A DNA stretch of 64,000 nucleotides from Saururus chinensis (Eukaryota > Streptophyta > Magnoliopsida > Piperales > Saururaceae), in the NCBI GenBank assembly GCA_035235625.1, contig CP141143.1, positions 37,929,178 to 37,993,177 of the forward strand, written 5' to 3'. Under the pieces are notes generated by a model. It worked only from the letters and a program-made list of their open reading frames with translations. It made no database searches and was not told where the DNA came from. The position numbers and the translations under genes are program-made. Below are positions 11,823-23,098 of this stretch, piece by piece; position 1 is the first letter of the stretch; every line of letters begins with the position of its first letter.

Positions 11823-13003
11823 TTATTAGTATAATTTGTACGTTATTTTACCCTTAATGATTCTATTGTCTAGTCTTATTTAAGCGTTGGTGTAGTTTAA
11901 ATAATTAGAAATTAAATTTAATTAGGTTTGGAAATGCTTGTATGATGCTTTGAACTAAATTAGCTTACTTATATTAATTCTGTGCAGATTCTTCATTGCC
12001 ATTCGAATGGGGGTAATGGCGTTCGATCGGTTAAAAGTGATTTTGAAACAAAAGACAGTACATCCATTCGATCATGAATGCAGGGCAATCAATCGGGATA
12101 ACACGCAGTTTCCTATTTTGAGCAAATTTTGAGTACTTTTATATTAGACTTCCTCTTATACTTCCTATACCTATATAAGGACATATTTGGCTTGAAATTT
12201 AAGGATTCCAGTAGATTTTTTGAAGAGAAGAAGGAAGAAGAAGATGGAAAATCATTTAAAGCTTTAAATGGAAAATTCAAGAGCTTTTTCTACCATGCAA
12301 GGCTAGATTTTTCTTTTACTTAGGAGTTGATGAAAGTATCGATAAGTTTCAATTTTATTTCTTTTTAATTTAGATCTCAATTGTGAATAATGACAATTGT
12401 ATGATAAGAATTTCTTTTTTAATGGAAGAACTTTCCATGTTTATTCAAATCTATGTTGATTTATTGTCTTGTAGATGATAGATTGATATGGTTTTGATAT
12501 TTATATTGATTCTAATTTATATAATTTAGATGAGATGGTCATGCAATAGTTTTAATGTTCATATAATTAATAAATTAGATGAGTTATACTAAGATGAGAC
12601 GAGTTATGTTTATAGTTTAGTTTAGTGTAGATGATTTGTGGTATTGTCGAAGATAGTTCATGCCATAAATTTAATTAATGATTCTTTCTAAAGTAATTCT
12701 AGCTTGTAACTAAAAATACTTGTTTATATTCACAGTAGATTTAGAATAAAGGTTAAGAAATTTTTATAGTTCTATAGTGGATTCAATTTCCTAAGTAATT
12801 TCCATTATATTGATACGTTCTTTTTAAATTAATTGATTACTTTCTTTGCTTAGTTAAAGTTTAATTTGTTTTAGTTCTTATTAAACAAATTCCACTCTTA
12901 GGTTTAGTAATAATTTATTTGTCCCTTAGGTTCAACAACCCTTAAATACTATCATAATACAATTACGTTGTACACTTGCAAAGGGTATAATTATAAACGA
13001 TTA
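11823..13003 (+). repeat. 3' LTR of the Athila-like element
   Basis: Aligns throughout with the 5' LTR but has lost the canonical ends (begins TTATTAG, ends ACGATTA). The TATA box is at 12,172-12,180. Many scattered differences from the 5' LTR show the insertion is old. Confidence 0.9.
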
Positions 13004-13008
13004 CTTAC
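13004..13008. repeat. Target-site duplication, right copy (CTTAC)
   Basis: Identical to 5,011-5,015 and immediately after the 3' LTR. Confidence 0.85.
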
Positions 13009-13615
13009 CGAACTGAAGCATACAACATATAAATATAAGAAAAATCACCACAATCAGTATACTTATCCTTATCTTAATCCAATATATACCCCTAAACAAT
13101 GAGATTCATAATAAAAAATAAATGACTATTTTACCCTTACCTTGCATACTTCACATGAGTTGAAACATTAGTATTCTACTCATACAATTCTCTACTTAAT
13201 ATGGAGTCGTCTCAACCTACAAAAGGGCATTCAAAACAACTGAAAAATGTAGCATGCTTGTCTTTATTCGACTTAGGCAACTCATATAGCAATTTATCCA
13301 TATATCCCTTATAGTGTAAAAACCTAATTCTCCAACTGTTCTGAATTTTTAATTTTAAGAAAAATATCAAAACAAGAACGAATGACATAAAATTTGGATC
13401 ACAAAAAGTCTCATAGGTCTATTGTACAAAATTAAATTGAGGGTCTAGTTTGGTAATGAAAACTATTTTTCAAAATTAATGGAAATTCCTGCATACTACA
13501 GAAATATTAGAGCAGTTAGGGTTCCTAAGGCAATATCTAAGTCAATTCAAATCCAAATGGACTTAGGGTTATTGCACCAGAGCTAGAACTCAAAGGCTTA
13601 ATCCAAAATTTTGAT
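13009..13615. other. Host flank of the insertion, no gene
   Basis: AT-rich sequence continuous with the DNA left of 5,011 before the Athila-like insertion. It begins CGAACTGAAGCATAC, which resembles part of the minus-strand Tekay-like LTRs (near 42,420). No reading frame of interest. Confidence 0.4.
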
Positions 13616-14160
13616 GTTGGTATGACATTGTGAGAGTTTCATCAGATGTGATTGCTGACGTAATTGGATGTGAGAGAAGATCGCTCATTTTTCCCCAATT
13701 CACTAGATACGAGTTTCCACCAAATAGTGAGCTTTCCCCAATTCACTAGATACGAGTTTCCACCAAATAGTGAGCTGACATGGAATTCAAATGATCTGCC
13801 CAGATGTCCAGAGTTAGATATATTGTTGCTTGCTCATTCCATAACATCTGATTATCATCTGCTACAAGTCATCTCTCAATCTACAATGGTCAAGATGGGG
13901 CCAATTGATGCAACAGTTCTTCGATGGATGCTATCTCTCCACCAAGGAGACGTGGAGTAGCCACAAGCACCAAGACGAGCACCTATTGAGGCACTAGCAC
14001 CACAAGATGATCCAAATAGATTTGTCTCCATTGCAAAGTTCAAAGCCTTCCTAGTTGTTGTGTTGCATACTCTTACTGGCATTAGACTTATGCTCAGAGC
14101 CTGATTTCCATGTGCTAATAGTGAGGTGGAGCAATCTGATTATGATAATGTTGTTGGACC
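13616..14160 (+). pseudogene. Broken retroelement ORF, copy 1
   Basis: The frame 13,664-13,960 (98 residues) and its continuation past stops to about 14,160 match a second copy at 48,808-49,670 in the same arrangement. Both copies share MGPI followed by a hydrophobic stretch, then an acidic tail and a stop-rich 3' region ending in a purine tract and LTR. It is therefore the last ORF of a retroelement family, in the position of an env-like or accessory ORF. The function is unknown. A perfect 43 bp tandem duplication shifts the frame. Confidence 0.5.
13691..13776 (+). repeat. Perfect 43 bp tandem duplication
   Basis: The unit starting TTCCCCAATTCACTAGATAC is present twice without change, at 13,691-13,733 and 13,734-13,776. 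The length is not a multiple of three, so it shifts the reading frame. Lack of any difference between units suggests it is recent relative to the element. Confidence 0.9.
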
Positions 14161-14686
14161 TGTCAGACTGATTTTTATTTTTTTGTATTACTTTTTATGT
14201 ATTCCTTTACGTAAACTTGTCTCCATTCAATTTATATTTCATGGGACTATGAGATGTATTTTGAAACTGATTTTCTGATGGGATATGTGATGGACATGGT
14301 TATGTGATGATTTTTTTATATATTTTTATGTCTTTTGTTGATAATGATAACTTGATAGTGCTTGATTGTGTATTTTTGTTAATTATTTCTTTTTACTTTT
14401 TGTCTATTTAAGTCAAAAAAGAGGAGACATAATTAATGAATATCGAAGAGCTTATCTTTACTTGATTGAATAGTTCTATGCAAATCATTTTGATTTTAAG
14501 TGTGCATGATAAGTACAGGGTTATACAAGGCATTTCAAGATGAATTCCAAATGTGATTGTGTTATGTATTTGTGCGTCATGTTATTTTGTACAATTTGAA
14601 AGTCTATGCACTATGTCAAGAGTTGTAATTTTATTTTGATTTTCAAATGCATAGTCTTTTGACAGGAAATAGCTAAAGGGGGAGAT
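14161..14686 (+). other. 3' non-coding region and polypurine tract of the SIRE-like family
   Basis: AT-rich sequence that aligns with 49,671-50,127. It ends in AAAGGGGGAGA (14,675-14,685), the polypurine tract form typical of SIRE/Maximus-type copia elements. The LTR begins at 14,687. Confidence 0.55.
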
Positions 14687-15110
14687 TTTAAGAACATATG
14701 TGTCGTATGTTAGGTTACATGGCTAATTTCTTTGTCAAAATTATGTTAAAAACCTTGAGTATGTACTTAATATTAAAATCTGATTAGATGTAGTTGTGGT
14801 CGAGTAAGATTTGGAAATGTTGGACTTGAAAAATATGAGTAGACTTGTTCTTATGGATCAAGATAGAATACTAAAGGATGTGGATGGTTTTTGAAGCATA
14901 TTCAAATCACATTCACATACCAAAATTACATGGAGAAGTTTCATCAGTGATTTTTAAGGTTTCAGAAGCTTTTAGGGTAAAAAGGAAAAAAAATTATAAA
15001 TAAGCAGTACTATTGATCAATTGCTGGAGAATACATTGCATGAAACGATCTATCAACACCTAAATTAGCCCTATGAAAAATGAAGCTGATTGAGGAGCTA
15101 ATCTGACTCA
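14687..15110 (+). repeat. SIRE-like 3' LTR, 5' part only (copy 1)
   Basis: Starts TTTAAGAACATATG just after the purine tract and aligns with 50,128 onward and 55,859 onward. It contains TGATCAATTGCTGGAG at 15,014. It breaks off near 15,080-15,120, where Tekay-like LTR B begins; the exact breakpoint is uncertain. The copia assignment rests on the purine tract and general LTR look. Confidence 0.55.
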
Positions 15111-16100
15111 AAACAAAGTGAAAGGTAATGGGTTAAATCTCAGCCTTACTATGTTTGAAAAATCTCAATTTTTATGTGTTTTGCTTGAATGGGTCATGTT
15201 TAGGGCTTTAATGGTAGATTAATAAAAAATTAATATTTTGCCTTCATTTCTAAGGGTTTTCATTTGAAATGGATTGATTTGGCATTCTGAAATGTTTGAT
15301 TGAATTTTCATGATGTTTGAGGCTTTGATTGAAGGTTTTAAGTTCCATTAATGGGGTCTCGGTTTGGTTTTCAAAATGAAGGAGATGAACCAGATCAGCC
15401 GTTATGGCGATCAATCGCCCTTGCAGGCCAATCGATCGGCCAAACAAAGTTTTAGGCCATCCGATCGAACGCCCTTATAGGCTGATTGATCGACTACACA
15501 ACAGATTTGGGCATCATAGGTTTTTATACTTATTTCGGTACTTTTACTCCCAACTGATGTTCCTAATGTTCATTTGAAGTGTTCTGAGTTAGAATAAACT
15601 ACTAGAAGGATATGTTATTTAGGTTGGGATTTATGAAGCTAGCTAAAGTATTATCTGGAATTACATGATTATGGTTAGACATGTTAGCATTGATTTTCTT
15701 GAATCTATGCTTGATGAAATTCTTATTTTTTAAGCATGTTTCCAACAAGGTTATTGTATGACAACAATATGATATGTCATCTTATAATATGAATGAATTG
15801 TGGGTGAATGTTGATATCATGTTTTAGCTTTATGTATAAAATAATTATGCTTGTAAGAGTTGAGCATTTGATTTCATACGAATGGAATGATAGTTTATGA
15901 TAGATTTCACCTACGACTTTAGTTGGTAACTATGATTTGATTTTATCAAAGCATGTGTGTATAACTTATGGGCTATTACCAAAGCATGGTCATGCGCTTA
16001 GAAATGTATAAACACATACATGTAGGGAAATTATTATTATGAAATCATAGTTTCTTATGATTCGAATGTGATACATGTGGGGACTTATGGGTGCACATTC
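15111..16100 (+). repeat. Tekay-like LTR B, left part
   Basis: From about 15,121 (AAAGGTAATGGG) this aligns with 16,911 onward of LTR A and ends at the insertion point of A. The first part of the LTR (about 800 bases by comparison with A) is missing. It contains a GATC module at 15,408-15,493. The rest of B is at 19,408-21,074. Confidence 0.75.
15408..15493 (+). promoter_or_regulatory. GATC-rich module in LTR B
   Basis: Two related units: CGATCAATCGCCCTTGCAGG then CCAATCGATCGGCC, followed by CCGATCGAACGCCC and GATTGATCGAC. It aligns with 17,200-17,306 in LTR A. The string GCAGGCCAATCGATCGG is nearly the same as in the Athila-like LTR. Function unknown. Confidence 0.45.
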
Positions 16101-16519
16101 TGTAAGGACTCTCATTTTTTAACCAGTTTATTTTTATGTTATTTATCGGTTAATATGTGGTTTACATGTTTTCTGATTTAAATTTTAAGATTTAAAAAAA
16201 TAGTATTTCTAAAGGTTTTAAGCAAAACTAACTATACATTTATGAGTTTTAAGTAGTTTTTAGTCAATTCTGAATTTTTGGGATTTTTCTGATTTTTCAC
16301 TAATTTTCTAAAAATTAGGGTTTGGTGGGATCCCCTATGGGCCCCACCGAAGAAATTGGGATTTTTGGACCAAAATGATCTAGACATTAACTTAAGCTAA
16401 TACAAAAAATTTTAGAATTTTCTTAGATTTAATTTGTGCTCAAATTATCAAAATACCCATTTTTAGCCAAAAATTCTATTTACACCCCATTAGTTCATTA
16501 AGTGTACCCCAAGCCCTAC

Positions 16520-16526
16520 TATAAAT
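16520..16526 (+). promoter_or_regulatory. Likely TATA box of LTR A
   Basis: TATAAAT followed by GGAAAAGGGCTG. The related LTR at 31,890 has CATAAATGGGGAAGGGC at the same place. Confidence 0.45.
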
Positions 16527-17199
16527 GGAAAAGGGCTGAGCCATTTCTATTTTGGGAATAGGCTGGGAGGAGGTGATTAAGGCCTAGTTCCCCAATTAGG
16601 CCTGGATTAGAAGGGATTAAGGTATGTTCTTCCTTAATTAAGCTTAAACCCTAGATCTTCTCCTAATCTATTCTTAATCCATCATTTCCCCTTTGATTTG
16701 ATTCGATTTCAAGCATCAAAGTCACTGATTTACTCCCTTACTTCAAACCCTATTTATCAAAATTCTTTTTTTATGCTTAACAAACCCTAGATATAAGGTT
16801 TCTTTAAGGTTTTCAATGTTAAACCTATTTTTAATGGAGTTTAACTTAGACACTATGTTTTTGGAAGGTTTCCAAGAAGGGTGAAGGTCAAATATAAACC
16901 TAAACGAATGACAAGGTAATGGGTCTTCAAAATCTCAGTTTTCTTATGGTAAAATCTCGATTTTTATGGTTTATTTGGAATGGATTTGTTTGATTTAGTG
17001 CTCTAATGGTAAAATTAGTAATTGTTAATTTCTTGTTTCGATTTCTTAGGGTTTTACCTTTAGATGGTGCAGATTAACATTCTGGAAAGTTTGATGGAGT
17101 TTTAATGGTGTTTGGGCATATAGATGAAGTTTTTAAGTTGCTTTAATGGAGTCTCGGTTTTGAGATTTGAAATGAAGAAGGTCAAAACTGTTGTGTTGG

Positions 17200-17306
17200 C
17201 GATCGAACGGCTTGCCAGGGAGATCAATCAGCAACACTGCATTTTTGACAGATTTCCAGTATAGCCAATCGAACGGCCTTGCAGGGCGCTCGAACAGCTA
17301 CACTAT
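17200..17306 (+). promoter_or_regulatory. GATC-rich module in LTR A
   Basis: Contains GCGATCGAACGGCTTGCCAG, then GATCAATCAGCAACAC, then TCGAACGGCCTTGCAGGG and CGCTCGAACAGCTACAC. It is two tandem versions of one unit, each with a central GCAGG- or CCAGG-type core. It aligns with the module in B and weakly with 32,483-32,565. Confidence 0.45.
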
Positions 17307-18629
17307 AGTTTTGTTATTTTTGAAATTATGCTCATTTCAATGTTTTTACTCCATTTTAATGTTTCTAATGGTTATGGAAAGTGTATTGTTGAATTGGGTT
17401 ACTGGAGGCATGAAATTGATGATGAAAGTGTCTGGATTATGTTTAGGTGTTATCTTGTGGTATCATATTGTATTGATAATCATACAAGTTGATATTGAAG
17501 TACGTTAGAACTTGGAATGTTGAAATTCTTGTGATTAGAATGTGTTTCCAGTAGGGATGTTATATAGCAAATGGTGAGATGTGTTCTCTTATAATATGGA
17601 TGGTTCATGGAAAATTGATGTGATCATGTTGTGGCTTATTGTGTGGAAAAATCATGCTTGTGGGAATGAGCATTCGATTCTATATTGATGGATTTAAGTT
17701 TTATGGTGGATTTTATTTTGATTTCAGTAAGAATTCATTATTTCAAATGTGTTAAACATGCATAGGTTGCCTTATGAGTTTATATCAAAACATTGATTTA
17801 TGCTTAGGATATGCATGAACACACATGTATGGGGAATCTACTATGAAATTGTAGTTAATTATGCCTTGATTATGATGCATGAGGAGACTGATTGGGAGCA
17901 CGTTACATGTGTTGGAACCCACATAGGTCATGCTCACGGATGTATCATGTTATCATGCATCATGGATCGATATTCATGGATGAAGTTTTACCGATGTTTA
18001 ACCAGAATTAACTGATTGTATGCAATGCTTGGGATTGCGTGCTAGATTAATCGCTCGGTGAATTAATCAAAACTTGGTTGGTCCGAAAGGACTTGTTTTT
18101 AATTTAAGTTCCTGTGTGGAACATGTATACTCGCCAGGTTGAGTTTTAGTGAAATGGAATTATGTGGGGACGAGTTGTGTACTTGTCTTGCAGATTTTAG
18201 ATTATTATTATGAGTGTCATTTGGACCCTAAGAATCCAAAGTGGTATGTCGTGTCCACGCGCTACCACGTGTTCTAGGGTTCCTTGTGTGGGAATTTGGG
18301 CTCTCCCCTCCGTAGGAGATGTCCCTGGGCGAACACCCCTGTTCTGGATTCTCTGTGTGAGAATGGGACATCCTTGGTCAAGATCGTCCAGGGCGAGCAG
18401 CTTTAGGGATTGACAACCCCGACCCTTCTTTTTCATTTCTTGTGTGGAAATTTGATCGTGTCTCGCCTTTGTGGCCTTGACTGCTTCTCACTTGTATGGC
18501 AATACTTGTGTTTACTCGTTGATTGAGGCATTTACCATTTGTATTGATGTATGTTGATGATGAATGTTATGCATGATTGTGTATCATGTGTTTGACACGT
18601 TTGTCGTGCAAGGTGAATGAATTTGATGT

Positions 18630-18829
18630 GATATGAATGCATGATCAGAAATGGTGTGATTGAGACACTATTATGCAAGTTTATGTGATATGAATGCATG
18701 ATCAAAAATGGTGTGATTGAGACACTATTATGCAGGTTTATGAGATATGAATGAATAATTAGAAAGTGTGTGTGATTGAGACACATTATGCAGGTTTATC
18801 TAATATGAATGTAAGATCAAAAAGTGGTA
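18630..18829 (+). repeat. 57 bp minisatellite in LTR A, about 3.5 units
   Basis: Units start GATATGAATGCATGATC at 18,630, 18,687 and 18,744, with a partial unit near 18,800. Each carries GTGTGATTGAGACAC and TATGCAGGTTTATG. Confidence 0.85.
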
Positions 18830-19402
18830 TAGCATGTTAATCTTAGATCTGATTTGCTTCATTGTCATGCCGTTGTATTTTCTAGTGATTATAGTTATAT
18901 TCAAGCCATTATTGATTTTTTATACTCACCCCACTTTCTTGTTTTATTTTAGGGCTGCGTGGTGTGACACGCAGATGGACAGGATCCTCTATATGAGGAA
19001 AGGTCGGAGACAGCTTGGGAGTAGTCGTGGAGGCTCCTAGTTTTGCATGTCTCTTCGTTTATCTTGTTTTTATGTTAGGACCTTGTGGATGATCCTTGTT
19101 TTAGATTTGTGATATACTATGTCTTTAGTTTTGTTTGAGACCTTGTTTTGGAGCCTAGTGTGTGGCTATGGATTATTAGTATGTGGGTTTGAGATTGTAG
19201 TTTAATTCAGAATTTAACTCTTTTGGTTCTACTTATTTACTCTTGTTCAAAGTAGTGCGGTAACTCCGTAAATTAGACTGCCTGTAGTTGGGGCATAAGT
19301 CTTCCGCTATTTCCTTAATCGTTTTTCAAACTGTCGCCCCAGTGCGTTGGTCCAGCCCTTGGACCGGGTCCGGGTTGGGTTGGGCAATGCCAGGGCGTGA
19401 CA

Positions 19403-21074
19403 TGTTCCATGTGTTGGAATTTATGTAGAGATTGCTCACGTATGTATCATGTTGCATGCATCATTAAATGAATTTCATGTATGAGACTTTACCAATGTTT
19501 AGCCATGTTTGATCAAGTGGATGCAATGGTGTGTGATTGCGTGCCTAATTAGTCGATCGTGGGCTTAATCGGAACTTAGCTAGTCCGAAAGGACATGATT
19601 TTGATTTGAGTTCGTGTGTGTAATAATGGATACTCCCCGGGTTGAGTCGACTTGACTTGAGTCATGTGGTGACAAGTTGTGTACTTGTCTTGTGGTTGAG
19701 ATTTATTGAAATAGTTATTTGGACCCTGCGAATCCAGAGTGGTACGCCTTTGTGCACCAGCTACCACGTGTTCTAGGGTTCCCTGTGCAGGAATTCGGGC
19801 TCTTCCCCACCGCAGAAGATATCCTAGGGCGAAGACACCTACTCTAGGTTCTCTATGTGAGAATTGGACATCCCCGACATTTTAAATTTCCTGTGTGAAA
19901 ATCGGACTATGTCCTGCATGTGTGGCCTTAACTATGTCCCTCCTATGTGTCAATGATTGTATTCCCTCCTTAATGGAGGCATTCACCATTTGTTGATGAT
20001 GCATGCGTATGAGATTGTATTATGCCCAGAATTGCACAAGTTGTGTAGGGATAAGGTGACACATATGGATATGATTTATTATGCATGATTGTGTATCATG
20101 TGTTTGACACGTTTATCGTGTAGGGTGAATGAGCTATGGAATGGATGTGTAGGATATGAATGCATGATCTGAATTGTGTGATTGAGACACTACCATGCAG
20201 GTTTATGTGATATGGATGCATGATCTGAATTGTGTAATTGAGACACTACCATACAGGTTTATATGATATGGTTTCATGATCAAAAAGTGTGTGAGAGACA
20301 CTTCTCATAGAGATTATGTCTGATATTATGCTTGATTATGAGTGGATAAGGATCATTACTTATGGAGGATGGATGCTAACTCATGACATGATTATTTATT
20401 CCTTAACTTGATATATGTATTATATGCATGCTAGATCTTTTACTTATGCATAAGTAGGGGTTTAGTAAGGGGATGATCAAAAAATGGTATACCGTGTCAT
20501 TTATAAATCTGAATTGCCATGATGTTATGCCATGATGATCTTTCTGATTTTGTCGCCATCAAGAAACCATTATTGAGTTTTGTACTCACCCCATTTTTGG
20601 TGATTTATTATGAGGTTGCACGACACGACATGCAAACAAGCAAGATACTTTATGTGAGGGACGGCATGAGTACCTATGAGATTAGCTTTCGTCACATTCT
20701 GAAGGTGTTTTACTTTCTATTTTTTCTTATTTTTGGCACTAAAGGACACCTTTTGGTGGATTATGTATGTTACTCGTGTTTATTTGTTGTTGTTATACAT
20801 TTCTGAACTTTTGAGATCTTGAGCCATGTGTAGGCTCCAAAGATTATGATTTGGGATGTGTGTGAGGATAATTATGATGACTTATTTTATTATCTTCTTA
20901 TCCTTATTACTCTTGCTTAAAGGACATGAGGTGTGTTACTCCATTAGTTGAACTACCAGTATGAGGGGCTAAGTCTTTCACAAATTCTATAATTCGTTCA
21001 ATTCTGTCACCCCTACATGCTGACCGGCCCTTAGACTGGGTTCGGCTTGGGTCGGGCAGAGCCGAAGCGTGACA
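19403..21074 (+). repeat. Tekay-like LTR B, right part
   Basis: Starts with the right copy of the target duplication (TGTTC, 19,403-19,407) and continues the LTR interrupted at 16,100. It aligns with 17,910-19,402 of A and ends GAAGCGTGACA at 21,074. It contains the same minisatellite at 20,153-20,310 and an acceptor-like site near 20,614. Confidence 0.78.
20153..20310 (+). repeat. 56 bp minisatellite in LTR B, about 2.8 units
   Basis: Units start at 20,153, 20,209 and 20,265 and are homologous to the 57 bp units of LTR A. Unit number differs between the two LTRs. Confidence 0.8.
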
Positions 21075-21136
21075 AAATTTCTCTTCCAAAATTACTTAGC
21101 TAAAGAAAATGCTTCCAAATTTTCAGGGTGTTATAG
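21075..21136 (-). repeat. Start of a minus-strand gypsy LTR (fragment)
   Basis: Aligns with 661-726. On the minus strand it begins TATAACACCCTG, a decayed form of TGTAACACCCC. Only about 60 bases remain beside the end of LTR B. Confidence 0.55.
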
Positions 21137-22367
21137 CAAGTGGAGTGGGTATTTCTTTTTTTTCTTCAATTTTTTCTGTTTAGTGAAAATTAAACATCAT
21201 TTTTTTAGCTAATTCTTTGAATTTTTTTATTCATATGTTTTGAGACTAAATAAAAATAGAAGTTATAAAATTATAGTATCATTTTGATTTAATTACATTA
21301 TTATGTGTAAAAAATTATCAAGTTCTTTGCATCTAGACATGATGCCGATAGAGTTATGAGGAATGTACCTGTGGAATTGTGACAAACGCAAGCTCTGCCC
21401 GAAAGCAGCAAACTATACCAAACCACTGCTGAAATTGTGATGTAGTGAAAGTCCTGGGGGGAAGTAACCGGCTTCATTACCAAACCATGTCTCTCTCTTA
21501 TACTTATCTTTCTTTGCATATAGTTTCTTTGATTGCATGTAGTTTTTATTTTTTCTTAAACATTTATTTGTGTCAAATTTTTTATATTTTAATAGTTTTG
21601 AAAAGCATATGTTGAACACCTTCTATGTTGCCTAATGATCCTGCATATTTTATTACCAACCTTTTCAAGCTATTATTGCATCCTATCTCTATTTAAACCT
21701 TAATTCTTTTGATTACATGATTCTTCTACAAGTAAGGGCATTTTTATCCACCCATAATGTGATCACTTCACCAATTAAAAACTTTTTGAACAAATAAATA
21801 TATCAACATAATTAGTCATTTTGCAACAAACTATTGTGTTAAATTTTAATAATTTATTTACCATAATAAATCTAATACTTCCTTTGTTTAGATAAAGTGT
21901 CCTAATTCTAAAAAAGTTCAATTCTACATTAAATTTATCTTATCAAAATAAATGAATAAGAGTATCATGTGTTCTTAATAGTATACGAGGGTCCTTATGT
22001 ATGCTCATTTTATAGATTTAAACACTTATACCTGGTCAGAAGAAATATAGTTTTTGCTTATTCTTTCCATTAAATAATGTGTCTAGATTAGAAAAAGAAA
22101 GTGTAAAATTAGGTCATTTTAATTTGCTAGGGTGATTGAAAGATTACGAGGAAAGAGAATGACTATTTTCATATTACCTAGATTTATTCAAAATATCATG
22201 CATTTCCTGGGTATAGACCAAAATATTCTTCGCAAGTGATTTTTATCCTTCTTGTAAAATGCTCCCTTCTTCCTCTTTTCCTTCTTTCTCCTTCCTCTTG
22301 AGTCTTCTATCCTCCTATCAACTATCCTCCTTTCTCCTTCCTCCCAAACTAGAACAAGCTTGAGAAG
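21137..22367. other. No assigned gene; one higher-complexity patch
   Basis: Mostly AT-rich DNA. The patch 21,320-21,490 is less AT-rich than its surroundings and open in more than one minus-strand frame, as an old exon might be, but I recognise no protein. Purine/pyrimidine-rich sequence (22,255-22,345) leads into the CACTA element. Confidence 0.35.
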
Positions 22368-22380
22368 CACTACAACAAAA
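22368..22380 (+). repeat. CACTA terminal inverted repeat, left
   Basis: CACTACAACAAAA, followed by GACTATGAGCGATGC, the first subterminal repeat. Confidence 0.8.
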
Positions 22381-23069
22381 AAGACTATGAGCGATGCATT
22401 TTTGTTTTGCTAATAGTCTCATAAGCATCGCTAATGACTATTAGCGACGCATAAAAAGTGTCGCCATAAGCGTCGAAAAAAGTCTAGTCGTTATTGCCTA
22501 TTAGTGATGCTTAACACAAAGTGTCACTAATAGTGTCACATTATCGACACTTATTTATGTGTCGCTAATAATTTTTCATGCGTCACTAATAATTATCCTT
22601 TATTGACGTATAAACATCATCGCTAATAGTAACTTATTAGCGACGCATTATTCTAAGCGTCACTAATGATAAGTTATTAGCAACGTTATCCTATACGTCT
22701 CTAATATAAAAAAATTTAAAAAAATGAAAAATAACTTATTAGCGATGCATAATTAGACGGGTCACTAATAAGTCCTTATTAGCGACACTTCTTTATGCAT
22801 TGCTAATATAATAGCTTTTTTAAAAAAATTACTTATTCAAGCGTTACTAATAATAAAATATATTAAAAAATTTCATGTATTAGTAAGGTTTTCAATGCAT
22901 CGCTACTACATTGAAAAAAATAAAATAAAATAAAAAATGCTTTAGCCACGCTTTTATATGCGTCGCTAAACACGAATTCTTTTTTTAAAAAACTCCCCAA
23001 TGGTGGGCCCATCGGGGAAGGAAGCGGGGGCCAGATTCTAGCCCCCCACCCCCTCTCTTCCCGGCTCCA

Positions 23070-23098
23070 CCCCCTCCTCTGAAAATCAGAGGAGGGGG
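23070..23098. repeat. Perfect GC-rich hairpin
   Basis: CCCCCTCCTCTGA and its exact reverse complement are separated by AAA. Flanking purine and pyrimidine runs (23,035-23,140) could extend the pairing. It lies in the middle of the CACTA element. Confidence 0.8.

Larger units (their letters stand above)
5016..13003 (+). mobile_element. Athila-like Ty3/gypsy retrotransposon, non-autonomous, lacking RT and integrase
   Basis: Two diverged LTRs (5,016-6,195 and 11,823-13,003; 1,180 and 1,181 bp) bound this 7,988 bp element, which is flanked by CTTAC duplications. In order it holds a primer site complementary to plant tRNA-Asp, a broken gag, an aspartic protease domain, and then directly the 3' non-coding segment that normally follows the polyprotein. 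Reverse transcriptase, RNase H and integrase are absent. A further broken ORF lies at 9,490-10,119, and a purine tract precedes the 3' LTR. Gag and protease match what I know of the Athila/Tat branch. The 5' LTR keeps TG...CA ends, while the 3' LTR has decayed to TT...TA. All frames are broken, so any past movement needed proteins from a relative. Confidence 0.88.
16101..19402 (+). mobile_element. Tekay-like solo LTR A inserted into LTR B
   Basis: Begins TGTAAGGACTC and ends GGGCGTGACA (3,302 bp). The bases before it (CATTC) and after it (TGTTC) differ at two places, both explained by decay of an original CGTTC. The matching site in A itself reads CGTTA in the same context (GGGAGCA before, CATGTGTTGG after), which confirms that A landed inside another LTR of the same family. 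No internal region is present, so it is a solo LTR. It holds a TATAAAT box at 16,520, a splice-donor-like site at 16,915, a GATC module, a 57 bp minisatellite and an acceptor-like site at 18,952. Confidence 0.83.
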
